Program-made: the position numbers and the translations under genes
Notes under the pieces: generated by a model
Told to the model about the DNA's origin: nothing
Database searches by the model: none
The model's input: the letters and a program-made list of their open reading frames with translations, nothing else
From: Azospirillum brasilense
GTDB lineage: Bacteria; Pseudomonadota; Alphaproteobacteria; Azospirillales; Azospirillaceae
Assembly: GCF_008365405.1 (NCBI RefSeq)
Contig: NZ_QOKV01000001.1
Location: 248,001-312,000 of the forward strand
Reading direction: 5' to 3'
Length of the DNA stretch: 64,000 nt
In this document: positions 44,601-52,914 of the stretch, in pieces
Numbering within the stretch: position 1 is the stretch's first letter
Layout of the letters: the number at the start of each line of letters is the position of its first letter

Positions 44601-45880
44601 GCCGCGGGCCGGATGCTTCCGGCACCCAGGACAGGGGCCAGAGCCGCCAGAGCGCGGTCGACGATCCGCCGGTTGCCCTCGGTCACCGCGGTCGCGCCGG
44701 CGACGACGCGGGCGCGAGCGGCCTCGTCGCTCAGCAGGCGCCCGACCGCGTCGGGCAGCGCCTCCGTCCCCGGCACCGGCAGGGCGCCCCCGGCGGCTTC
44801 GAGCTGGCGGATGATCTCCGCGAAGTTCCACATGTGCGGGCCGTAGAGAACGGCGCAGCCGAGCAAGGCCGGCTCCACCGGGTTCTGGCCGCCGTGCGGC
44901 ACGAAGGAACCGCCCATGCAGACCACCGGGGCCAGCCGGTAGAACAGCCCCATCTCCCCCATCGTGTCGGCGATGTGCACGGCGTCGGTGGCGGCGGGCA
45001 GGGCGCCCTCGCTGCGGCGCGAGACCGTCAGGCCACGCCCGCGCAGCAGCGCCGCGATGTCCGTGCCGCGGTGGGCGTGGCGGGGGATCAGCAGAGTCAG
45101 CAGGCCAGGCAGGCGTGCGGCCAGCGCCTCATGCACCGTGGCGGCCAACTCGTCCTCGCCGGGGTGGGTGCTGGCGAGCAGCCAGACGGGGCGCCCGGCG
45201 CAAGCCGTGCGCAGCGCCGCCAGAGCCGCGGGGTCGGCGGGCGGCGGGGCGGCGGAAAATTTCAGGTTGCCGATGCTGACGACGCCCCGTGCGCCCAGAC
45301 GGCGCAGACGGTCGGCGTCCTCCTCCGACTGGGCCAGCGTGACCTGGAAGGTGGAGAGCAGCGGCGTGATCAGGCCAGACGCGCAGCGCCATCGGTTGAA
45401 GGAGCGCTCCGACATGCGCGCGTTGACCAGCGCGGCCGGAATGCTGCGCGTCCGCACCGCGGCCAGCAGGTTGGGCCAGATCTCCGATTCCGTCCACAGC
45501 ACCAGATCGGGTCGCCAATGGTCGAGGAAGCGATCCACCGCGGCGGGCAGATCGACCGGCACATACTGGTGAAAGGCGCGCTCCGGCAGACGGCGGGCCA
45601 TCAGTTCCGCCGAGGTGACCGTGCCGGTGGTCATCAGGACCGTCAGGTCCGGCGTCTCGGCGAGCAGGCGGTCGATGAGGACGAGGACCGAGTTGGCTTC
45701 CCCCACGCTGGCCGCGTGAATCCAGGCGAGCCGTCCGGGCGGGCGCGGACGCGCGGCCGTGCCGAACCGTTCGCCCCGGCGGGCGGAGTCCTCCTTGCCG
45801 ACGGCCAGCCGCCGGTCGAGATACAGACGAACCGCCGGCCCGGCGAGGGTCGTCAGGCCGCGGTAGAGTGATTGAAGCAT
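44597..45880 (-). CDS. waaA: Kdo transferase (WaaA/KdtA)
   Basis: 427 aa. WIHAASVGEANSVLVLIDRLL, ELMARRLPERAFHQYVPVDLPAAVDRFLDHWRPDLVLWTESEIWPNL and MGGSFVPHGGQNPVEPALLGCAVLYGPHMWNF are diagnostic. It links Kdo to lipid IVA at the inner membrane. ATG at 45880; the upstream ribosome site is weak. First of a coupled waaA-lpxK-lpxL run. Confidence 0.96.
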   Translation of the reverse strand: MLQSLYRGLTTLAGPAVRLYLDRRLAVGKEDSARRGERFGTAARPRPPGRLAWIHAASVGEANSVLVLIDRLLAETPDLTVLMTTGTVTSAELMARRLPERAFHQYVPVDLPAAVDRFLDHWRPDLVLWTESEIWPNLLAAVRTRSIPAALVNARMSERSFNRWRCASGLITPLLSTFQVTLAQSEEDADRLRRLGARGVVSIGNLKFSAAPPPADPAALAALRTACAGRPVWLLASTHPGEDELAATVHEALAARLPGLLTLLIPRHAHRGTDIAALLRGRGLTVSRRSEGALPAATDAVHIADTMGEMGLFYRLAPVVCMGGSFVPHGGQNPVEPALLGCAVLYGPHMWNFAEIIRQLEAAGGALPVPGTEALPDAVGRLLSDEAARARVVAGATAVTEGNRRIVDRALAALAPVLGAGSIRPAA

Positions 45881-46166
45881 GCGGGTCGAAACGCCATCCG
45901 ACAAAACCAACGCGGCCAAGTTTCCCGGCCGCGGTCCCCACCACTTTAGCACGGGGGGCTGTGGCAGAGGTAAGGCTTTGCGCTGGCGCCCGCCGGAAGG
46001 CCGATGGCCGGATGGGATCCGTTCGCATACCAGGGTATGACGAATTTGGGACCCGTTATGATAATTTTGAAGCAATCCGCCGCTATCCTGGTGGCGTAGA
46101 AACGTTGGCAGCTTCAAGGAAGGCGGGCAGCGCGCCGGCCTCCGACATTTCAGGATGATAACGATC

Positions 46167-47522
46167 ATGGCGGGCGTACAGGAACGTGACGGCCAGGAAA
46201 ACCGGCTCCGGGCCTTCAGCATCACCGAAGCGGACATCGCGCGTCTGCGCGCCAATCGGGACTTCGCGCAGCACCGTCTGCCCATGCTGCTGGAGCAATG
46301 GCACGGCGCCTTCGCGGCGTGGCCGGAAATCCGCGACGCCCTGACCCTGCCGGACGTGCACGCCGCGCGCGTGTCCCACTGGACCCGCGTGGTCTCGGGC
46401 GACTTCGGTCCGGGCTTCCTGGAATCCGCCCACCGGCTGGCCAAGGCCTTCTACGACCACGGCGTGCCGGGCTATGCGGTGGCCATCTGCCATCACACGG
46501 TGTCCAGCGGCATCGTCCGCGAACTGGGCCTCGACGCGGCGGAGGGGCGGCGGTCATTGTTCGGATCGAAGAAGGCCGCTGAGGCGGCCGCCCTGCGCGA
46601 CACGCTGGGGCGCGTCGCCTGGCTCGACCTCGAGGTGCTGCTGGAGACCTACGCGGCGGCTGAGCGGGAGAGCAAGCGCGCCATTCTGAACCAGCTCGCC
46701 GACAGCCTGGAGGGCAGCGTCCGCGGCATCGCCGCAAACACGGTGGCCGCGTCGGACGAGATGAAGGGCAACGCCCAGCGCATGGCCCAGATCGCCGCCG
46801 CCACCAACCGCCAGTCGCTCGCCGTCGCCGCGGCCGCCGAGCAGGCGTCCGCCAACGTGCAGACGGTCGCCGCCGCGTCCGGACAGCTCACCAGTTCCAT
46901 CGCCGAGATCAGCCGGCAGGTCGCCCAGTCGTCGCAGGTCGCCCGCGGCGCGGTGGCCGAGGCGGAGCGGACCAACGCCACGGTGAACGGGCTGGTCGAC
47001 GCGGCGCAAAAGATCGGCGCGGTGCTTCAGCTCATCAACAGCATCGCCGGGCAGACCAACCTGCTGGCGCTGAACGCGACGATCGAAGCCGCCCGCGCCG
47101 GCGAGGCCGGCAAGGGCTTCGCCGTGGTCGCGCAGGAGGTCAAGAACCTCGCCAACCAGACGGCCAAGGCGACCGAGGACATCTCCATCCAGATCGCCAG
47201 CATCCAGGAGGTCGCGCGCGGCTCCGCCGAGGCGCTGAGCGGCATCGGCGCCACCATCGGCAGCATCAACGACATCGTCATCACCGTCTCCGCCGCGGTG
47301 GAGCAGCAGACCGCCGCCACCCAGGAGATCGTCCGCAACGTTCAGGAGGCCGCCCGCGGAACCCGCAGCGTGACCGACACCATCGGGGCGGTGACCAGGG
47401 GGGCGTCGGAGACCGGCAGCCTTGCCGAGGAGGTGCTGGGGTCCGCCGGCAACCTGCACCGCGAGTCCGACCGCCTGCGCGAGAGCGTGGACCTGTTCAT
47501 GCAGCGCATCCGCGCCGCGTGA
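46167..47522 (+). CDS. Globin-coupled methyl-accepting chemotaxis protein
   Basis: 451 aa, no membrane segment. Residues 1-165 are a protoglobin-like domain ([37 protein letters not shown]), followed by a receptor signalling domain with [40 protein letters not shown]. Typical members sense oxygen via heme for aerotaxis. In the usual proximal-His region (AHxRxGLPP) the sequence reads AFYDHGVPG: Phe95 lies at the ligand position and His98 three residues on, so heme ligation is uncertain. ATG at 46167 or 46155. Confidence 0.88.
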   Translation: MAGVQERDGQENRLRAFSITEADIARLRANRDFAQHRLPMLLEQWHGAFAAWPEIRDALTLPDVHAARVSHWTRVVSGDFGPGFLESAHRLAKAFYDHGVPGYAVAICHHTVSSGIVRELGLDAAEGRRSLFGSKKAAEAAALRDTLGRVAWLDLEVLLETYAAAERESKRAILNQLADSLEGSVRGIAANTVAASDEMKGNAQRMAQIAAATNRQSLAVAAAAEQASANVQTVAAASGQLTSSIAEISRQVAQSSQVARGAVAEAERTNATVNGLVDAAQKIGAVLQLINSIAGQTNLLALNATIEAARAGEAGKGFAVVAQEVKNLANQTAKATEDISIQIASIQEVARGSAEALSGIGATIGSINDIVITVSAAVEQQTAATQEIVRNVQEAARGTRSVTDTIGAVTRGASETGSLAEEVLGSAGNLHRESDRLRESVDLFMQRIRAA

Positions 47523-47570
47523 TCGGGAGGAGCGGGGGCGGCCGTGCGCCGGCCCCGCTCCCTGTCGTCA

Positions 47571-48569
47571 TCAGGAGAATGGGCGAAGGTTCGCCAGGAA
47601 CTGTTCGGCGGAGCGCCGCCAGGAGAAGTTCAGGGCATAGTCCCGGCAGTGTTCCGGCGGGATGGCCAGCGCGCGTTCGACCGCCCCCTTGAGATCCTCG
47701 TCCAGGCAGCCGACACCGGAGCCGTCGACCACGTCCAGCGGTCCGGGCACCGGGTAGGCGGCCACCGGCACGCCCGAGGCCAGCGCCTCCAGCAGCACCA
47801 GACCGAAGGTGTCGGTGCGCGACGGGAAGACGAAGACGTCCGCCGCCGCGTAATGCTGGGCCAGCTCCTCGCCATGGCGGGCGCCGGCCCAATGGACCTC
47901 CGGATACCTGTGTTGAAGGTCGGCACGGGCCGGGCCGTCGCCGACCACCAGCTTGCTGCCCGGCAGGTCGAGCTTCAGGAAATCCTCCAGGTTCTTCTCC
48001 ACCGCCACGCGCCCGACATAGAGGGCGATGGGGCGGGGCAGCGCCAGGAAGCCCTTGGCGCGGGGGCGGAACAGCTCGGTGTCCACACCGCGGGTCCAGC
48101 GCCGGATGTTGGTGAAGCCGCGGGCGGCGAGGTCGCTCTCGATGGATGGCGTCGCCACCATCACCGCCGAGGCTGGCCTGTGGAAGCGGCGCACCACCGC
48201 GTAGCTGAGCGCCAGCGGCACCGGCGCGCGGTCGCGCACATATTCCGGGAAGCGGGTGTGGTAGGCGGTGGTGAAGGGCCGGCCGCGGTGGAGGCAGTAG
48301 CGCCGGGCGGCGAAGCCCAGCGGCCCTTCGGTGGCGATGTGGATGCAGTCGGGGCGCAGCGCGTCGATCATCGCGTGCAGCCGCCGCCCCGCGCCCAGCG
48401 CCAGCCGGATTTCCGGGTAGGTGGGCATGGGCACGGTGCGGAAACGGTCGGGGCCGATCACCTCCACGCGGTGGCCCATGGCCTCCAGCTCCGCTCGGAC
48501 GGTGCCGATGGTGCGCACCACGCCGTTGACCTGGGGGAGCCAGGCGTCGGAGACGATCAGGATGTTCAC
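47571..48569 (-). CDS. GT4 glycosyltransferase, candidate lipid glycosyltransferase (Agt-like)
   Basis: 332 aa. N-terminal ILIVSDAWLPQVNGVVRTIG and C-terminal GRVAVEKNLEDFLKL and SRTDTFGLVLLEALASGVPVAAY are GT-B, family 4 motifs, similar to mannosyl- or glucosyl-transferases acting on lipids. The GTG start overlaps the stop of the phosphoesterase by 4 nt and has AGGAG upstream. In rhizobia the equivalent gene next to PlcP (Agt) makes glycosyl-diacylglycerol under phosphate limitation; the same role is inferred here. Confidence 0.85.
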   Translation of the reverse strand: MNILIVSDAWLPQVNGVVRTIGTVRAELEAMGHRVEVIGPDRFRTVPMPTYPEIRLALGAGRRLHAMIDALRPDCIHIATEGPLGFAARRYCLHRGRPFTTAYHTRFPEYVRDRAPVPLALSYAVVRRFHRPASAVMVATPSIESDLAARGFTNIRRWTRGVDTELFRPRAKGFLALPRPIALYVGRVAVEKNLEDFLKLDLPGSKLVVGDGPARADLQHRYPEVHWAGARHGEELAQHYAAADVFVFPSRTDTFGLVLLEALASGVPVAAYPVPGPLDVVDGSGVGCLDEDLKGAVERALAIPPEHCRDYALNFSWRRSAEQFLANLRPFS

Positions 48570-49417
48570 GCCGCAACCGACTCCTTGGCCGCCTTCTCCT
48601 TCACATTCTCCGGCTTCTCCTTGGCCGGGATGCGGGTGGACAGCGTCGTTGCGGCGCGCCGGCGGATGTCCGCCGCCCAATCGATGATCTCCAGCCGGCC
48701 GCAGGGATGCTCGACCAAGGCGGTGCAGGACTCGACCCAGTCGCCGTCGTTGCAATAGAGGATTCCTTCCATGTCGCGGATTTCCGCGGTGTGGATGTGG
48801 CCGCAGACGACCCCGTCCACCTTGCGGCGCCGGGCCTCGTCGCCGAGAGCGGTCTCGTAGTTGCCGATGAACTCGACCGCCGTCTTCGTCTTGTGTTTCA
48901 GGAAGGCGGACAGGGACCAGTAGGGGAAGCCCAGCTTGCGGCGGACCCAGTTGAACAGCGTGTTGGCCTGGAGCAGGACCACGTAGGCGTTGTCGCCGAC
49001 GAAGGCCAGCCAGCGGGCGTACTTCACCACCACGTCGAAGCGGTCGCCATGGGTGATCAGGAGTCGCCGCCCGTCGGCGGTGACGTGGATCATCTCCTCC
49101 ACGACATGGACGCCGCCGAACTGCAGGCCGGCGTAATCGCGGGCGGCCTCGTCGTGGTTGCCGGGGATGTAATAGACCTGCACGCCCTTGCGCGCCCGGC
49201 GCAGGATCTTCTGCACCACGTCGTTGTGCGCCTGCGGCCAGTACCAGGTCTTGCGCAGACGCCAGCCGTCCACGATGTCGCCGACGAGATAGAGGTGGTC
49301 GGACTCGTTGTGCTTCAGGAAATCGAGAAGATACTCCGCCTTGCATCCCCGCGTGCCCAGATGGACATCGGAGATCCAGATGCTGCGGTATTGCTTGACG
49401 TCGCGTGATGCGCTCAT
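48566..49417 (-). CDS. LpxH/PlcP-like metallophosphoesterase
   Basis: 283 aa. Dinuclear metal motifs SDVHLGTRG (Asp17, His19), GDIVDGW (Asp47), GNHDE (Asn88-His89), ITHGDRFD and CGHIHT. The sequence WRLRKTWYWPQAHNDVVQKILRRARKG...YIPGNHDE resembles what I recall of PlcP of Sinorhizobium, a phospholipase C annotated elsewhere as LpxH-like (UDP-2,3-diacylglucosamine diphosphatase). PlcP cleaves phospholipids to diacylglycerol for membrane remodelling. GGAGCGGGGC before the ATG at 49417 supports that start over 49429. LpxH activity remains the alternative. Confidence 0.87.
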   Translation of the reverse strand: MSASRDVKQYRSIWISDVHLGTRGCKAEYLLDFLKHNESDHLYLVGDIVDGWRLRKTWYWPQAHNDVVQKILRRARKGVQVYYIPGNHDEAARDYAGLQFGGVHVVEEMIHVTADGRRLLITHGDRFDVVVKYARWLAFVGDNAYVVLLQANTLFNWVRRKLGFPYWSLSAFLKHKTKTAVEFIGNYETALGDEARRRKVDGVVCGHIHTAEIRDMEGILYCNDGDWVESCTALVEHPCGRLEIIDWAADIRRRAATTLSTRIPAKEKPENVKEKAAKESVAA

Positions 49418-49474
49418 GCCCCGCTCCATCGCCGTTCCGGCAAGGTTTCGGTGAAACGCTTTCCGTATATCCGC

Positions 49475-49492
49475 AGGTCATTCTCTTGACAA
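49475..49492. promoter_or_regulatory. Possible Pho box between the phosphoesterase and the lipid kinase
   Basis: AGGTCAT, a 4-bp spacer TCTC, then TTGACAA form the 7-4-7 layout of Pho boxes. Against CTGTCAT-N4-CTGTCAT nine of fourteen positions match. It is 58 bp before the phosphoesterase ATG and about 100 bp before the lipid kinase start. Confidence 0.3.
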
Positions 49493-49531
49493 TATTTTCG
49501 AGCATCCGCATTTGTTGGGAGAAATGATTTC

Positions 49532-49547
49532 GATAAGACTTCTTATC
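49532..49547. promoter_or_regulatory. 16-bp palindrome upstream of the lipid kinase gene
   Basis: GATAAGA CT TCTTATC, a perfect 7-bp inverted repeat with a 2-bp centre, lies 44 bp before the ATG at 49592 in an AT-rich stretch. It could be an operator; the regulator is unknown. Confidence 0.4.
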
Positions 49548-49591
49548 AATGCAACAAAGGCGAAAAATGACTTTATCAAAACTGAAACAGG

Positions 49592-50554
49592 ATGGTCATA
49601 TTGGGGGGCGGTGTGGTGGATGGGGGCGAGTCGGTGCCTGAGGCGTCCGGGCCGGCCGCGGCGACCCGGCGGCGTCTTCTGGTGATTCACAACCCGGTGG
49701 CCGGCGCTCGCCGGGCGCACCGTCTGGGCGTCGTTCTGGAGTGGCTGGAACAGCGCCATGGGGCCGTGGTGACGCTTCAGGCCACCGGCGGGCGCGGCGA
49801 CGCGGAGGCGATGACCCGCGCGGTGGTGCCCGGCGCCTTCGACGCGGTGGTCGCCGCGGGTGGCGACGGCACCATCAACGAGGTGGTCAACGGGCTGGGC
49901 GCGCGTGGACGCGGGGCGGCGACGCTTCCCCTGGGCGTCGTGCCGCTGGGCACCGCCAACGTGCTGGCCCATGAGCTGGGCCTTCCCCCGGATGCGGAGG
50001 GCGTGGCGCGGGTGCTGGCGGAGGGACGGGCAACGCCGGTGCATCTGGGTGTGGCGAATGGCCGCGCCTTCGCCATGATGGCCGGCGCCGGCCTGGATGC
50101 CCGCGTGGTAGAGCGGGTGGACACACGGCTGAAGCGGCTGATCGGCAAGGGTGCCTACGCGGTGGAAACGCTGGCCCGGATCGCCGCGGGCGGCGGCGGC
50201 CCCTACCGCGTTGCGGTGGACGATGCGCAGCCGGTGGAGGTCGCCTCCGTCATCGTCGCCAAGGGGCATTTCTACGGGGGGCGCTTCGTCTGCGCGCCCG
50301 ACGCCCGGCTGACCGAGCCGCGGCTGCACGTCTGCCTGTTTCCGCGGGCGGGGCGGGGGAACGCCCTGCGCTATCTCTGGGGCGTCACCGCCGGTCGGCT
50401 GCCGCATTTTCCCGATTACCGCATCCTGCCGGCGCGGCGTGTGATCATCGAAGGGCCGGCGGGGGAACCCGTGCAGGGCGACGGCGACGTGATCGCCCGT
50501 TTGCCGGTGGAGATTGCGCTGGCTCCCTGGATCCTGCCGGTGCTGACGCGCTGA
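49592..50554 (+). CDS. Diacylglycerol kinase-like lipid kinase
   Basis: 320 aa. Catalytic GGDGTINEVVNGLGARG, VPLGTANVLAHELGLP and the N-terminal NPVAGARRAHRL are the DAGK/YegS family motifs. It phosphorylates a lipid hydroxyl with ATP, probably diacylglycerol to phosphatidic acid. Divergent from the PlcP/Agt-like pair, consistent with recycling of the diacylglycerol they release. Start unclear: ATG 49592 has no ribosome site, while GTGs at 49613 and 49616 follow a GGGGGG run (49602-49608). Confidence 0.85.
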   Translation: MVILGGGVVDGGESVPEASGPAAATRRRLLVIHNPVAGARRAHRLGVVLEWLEQRHGAVVTLQATGGRGDAEAMTRAVVPGAFDAVVAAGGDGTINEVVNGLGARGRGAATLPLGVVPLGTANVLAHELGLPPDAEGVARVLAEGRATPVHLGVANGRAFAMMAGAGLDARVVERVDTRLKRLIGKGAYAVETLARIAAGGGGPYRVAVDDAQPVEVASVIVAKGHFYGGRFVCAPDARLTEPRLHVCLFPRAGRGNALRYLWGVTAGRLPHFPDYRILPARRVIIEGPAGEPVQGDGDVIARLPVEIALAPWILPVLTR

Positions 50555-50676
50555 CTACTGTTTTAAGAGTCCGTTAACAGGTGTCTTGAGAAAATTACTT
50601 TGGGAACATTCAATAAATACTTCGGTCTCTAAGGATTAAGGCCCCGCGGCCCAGGCGGGACCGCAAGGGGGAAGCC

Positions 50677-52287
50677 ATGTCCACGTCGATCAACGCCCTG
50701 TTTTCGGCCACCACGGCCAGCACCACCGCGACCGCCACCAAATGGAAGCCTGCCGGGGGTGCCGCCGAGGCGGAGGGGACCTGGAAGGCGGCCTCCGACG
50801 CCGGGTCCTCCGCGGGCTCCGCGGCCCTGGCCGCCTTGAAAGGCGAGGACAGCGTGGAACTCAGCGGCTTGGCCAAGTCGCTGACCGGCGTGGCGGGCAA
50901 GGTCTTCGCGTCCATCGGCTCCAAGGGCCGCGCGATGCTGGAAGACTTCGTCAAGTCCGGGAAGATGACCGAGAAGGACGTGGCATTGGGGCTGCGCCAA
51001 ATGGCGACCAACGCCGTGAAGGACCGCTTCGTGAAGGAGCGGCCCCAGGATGAGGAGGACAAGGACTGGGCGGAAAAGCTCGGGGCGGCTGAAAAGGCCT
51101 TCAAGATCAAGACGGAGCGCATGGACAAGGCCATGTCGGCCCTCAACGAGGCGCGGACCGCCGCTTACGACGCCTTCGGGAAGGACGAGGACACCGAGGC
51201 GTTCCAAGCGGCGATGGCTCCGGCGAATGCGCTCTTCCGCGCTGAGTCGGCGGACATCGACCGCGAGATGATGGAGACCGTCGGTGGCGATCCGAACAAG
51301 ATCAAGGGGGATGCCTTCAAGTATTTCGCGACGAAGGGAGAGGAGGCGTTCGAAGAACTGGATTTTGGTGCGGAAGCGGAAGGCGGCGAGGGTGGGCTGC
51401 TATCGCCGGACAATGAGAAGGGAAAGGCCGCCGCCAAGCTTATGTATGACCTGGGCTTCGAGGGGAAGTTCTGGGCGAATGGTCTCGCGCAGTACGCCGC
51501 GGACGTGAACATTCCCGGCATCGGGCGCGGTGAGGTCGACAAGAGCTTCCCAGGGGGCAAAGACTTTGAGCCCTCCGCCAAGGAGGAGGCCGAGGCCGCC
51601 GGCCTGCCGCCGCCGCCCACCACGGTGCTGACCACCAGCCAGACGCCGGGTCTCCAGGGCTTCGCGAAGGTCATACAGGACGCCCGGGACTCGCTGGACG
51701 CCAGCTACACGGCCATGGCGAAGGAAGGCAAGGGGGTGAACTTCTCCGACCCGACCGGAAAGGACGTGGAGCGGCTGTTCGGCGGCTTCGACCGGCGCAG
51801 CCTCCACGCCATCGCCAGCAACAAGGACGGGACCTTCTCCAAGAACGAGCAGGAGGCGGCGCAATCCATCATGGCCCGCCAGCAGAAGGAGGCGATGGAC
51901 GCCGCCGACCCCCTTGGCACCGACAAGGCCGCCGCCTACCGTGCCGGGGTGAAGTTCCTCGACGAGGCCAGCCAAGAGGAGAAGGAGTCCGTCAACTGGT
52001 CGGTCCAGCGGGCGGCACTCCAGTACAGCTACGAGAAAACGACGAAGGAAACCGGTGCGCCGATGGAGCGGTTGGGCAACGGCAGTGCGCTCGCCTCGGT
52101 GCTGAAGGACGCGCTGGAGGCCCAGGACGCGCAGACCGCCGACGTGATGAAGAGCATCGGTGGAAAGACGATGGGTGGCGAGGGCACGGGCTACGTGACC
52201 GACCTGAAGAGCCTGTCGCTGTTCCGGGACTTCCTGCCCAACCTGTCGGTGCGCGGTCCCGGCGGGCCGATGAGCGTGACGGTCTGA
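50677..52287 (+). CDS. Uncharacterised 536-aa protein, paralogue of the protein at 610-1731
   Basis: 536 aa, acidic, no signal or membrane segment. Blocks at residues 68-120 and 246-285 match the smaller protein collinearly. Unlike it, the C-terminal half (about 330-536) is well ordered: FGGFDRRSLHAIASNKDGTFSKNEQEAAQSIMARQQKEAMDAAD, then YSYEKTTKETGAPMERL and a final LSLFRDFLPNLSV. ASNKDGTFSKNE has the spacing of an EF-hand loop with Ala in place of the first Asp, so calcium binding is doubtful but possible. GGGGGAA precedes the ATG. Monocistronic. Function unknown. Confidence 0.85.
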   Translation: MSTSINALFSATTASTTATATKWKPAGGAAEAEGTWKAASDAGSSAGSAALAALKGEDSVELSGLAKSLTGVAGKVFASIGSKGRAMLEDFVKSGKMTEKDVALGLRQMATNAVKDRFVKERPQDEEDKDWAEKLGAAEKAFKIKTERMDKAMSALNEARTAAYDAFGKDEDTEAFQAAMAPANALFRAESADIDREMMETVGGDPNKIKGDAFKYFATKGEEAFEELDFGAEAEGGEGGLLSPDNEKGKAAAKLMYDLGFEGKFWANGLAQYAADVNIPGIGRGEVDKSFPGGKDFEPSAKEEAEAAGLPPPPTTVLTTSQTPGLQGFAKVIQDARDSLDASYTAMAKEGKGVNFSDPTGKDVERLFGGFDRRSLHAIASNKDGTFSKNEQEAAQSIMARQQKEAMDAADPLGTDKAAAYRAGVKFLDEASQEEKESVNWSVQRAALQYSYEKTTKETGAPMERLGNGSALASVLKDALEAQDAQTADVMKSIGGKTMGGEGTGYVTDLKSLSLFRDFLPNLSVRGPGGPMSVTV

Positions 52288-52387
52288 TATCCTGCCCTTG
52301 CCACAGGCCAGCGGCGGAGCTTGAGGCTAATCCGATGGGGGTGGGGCCGCGGGGTGCGCTGGCGGCTCACCTTCGGCAGGCAGGGGA

Positions 52388-52876
52388 ATGCGGATCATGA
52401 GTAGGGATCGGATGCGGCACCGGAGTGGGCGTGCCGCGCTGGTGCTTCTGGCGGTGCTGTCCATCACCAGTCCGGCCACCGGCCCGGCGCTGGCGGACAA
52501 GCCCGACTGGGCCGGTGGTCCCGGCGGAGGGCATGGCAAGCCGCAAGGTGGGCCGTCTTACGAATCCCGGGGGCACGACTCCAAAGGGCGCGCCTCAGGA
52601 GGGTCGGTGTCCCGCGGCGAGGTGACGATCATTCGGGACTATTTCGTCGCCCATCCGGTCGGGGTGACGGCCCTGCCGCCGGGGATCGCGAAGAAGTTGG
52701 CGCGCGGCCAGCCGCTGCCGCCGGGCATCGCCAAAAAAGTGGCGCCCGTGGATCTGCGCCAGCGGGTGCCGGTGTGCATGAACGGCTGGGAGTGCATCCT
52801 GGCCGGCGCGGACATGCTGATCCTGGACGCGGTGCACGGCACCATCGCCGACATCGTCCGCGGCGTGGTCCGCTGA
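52388..52876 (+). CDS. Secreted RcnB/CigR-like protein
   Basis: 162 aa. A signal peptide (AALVLLAVLSITSPATGPALA) then a Gly/Lys/Ser-rich low-complexity stretch and the repeated LPPGIAKKLARGQPLPPGIAKK, the motif shared by RcnB- and CigR-type periplasmic proteins. The C-terminal VPVCMNGWECILAGADMLILDAVHGTIADIVRG fits the same family. Two cysteines could form a disulfide. Role unknown; CigR in Salmonella restrains virulence, but that is not inferable here. Confidence 0.75.
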   Translation: MRIMSRDRMRHRSGRAALVLLAVLSITSPATGPALADKPDWAGGPGGGHGKPQGGPSYESRGHDSKGRASGGSVSRGEVTIIRDYFVAHPVGVTALPPGIAKKLARGQPLPPGIAKKVAPVDLRQRVPVCMNGWECILAGADMLILDAVHGTIADIVRGVVR

Positions 52877-52884
52877 CACGAAGA

Positions 52885-52906
52885 GGAGGCGCCTTGCGGC
52901 GCCTCC
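52885..52906. terminator. Hairpin between convergent genes
   Basis: GGAGGCGCC (52885-52893) and GGCGCCTCC (52898-52906) pair perfectly over 9 bp around TTGC. It lies between the CigR-like and pmbA stops. No T-run; weak bidirectional terminator. Confidence 0.6.
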
Positions 52907-52914
52907 CGTTGCGG

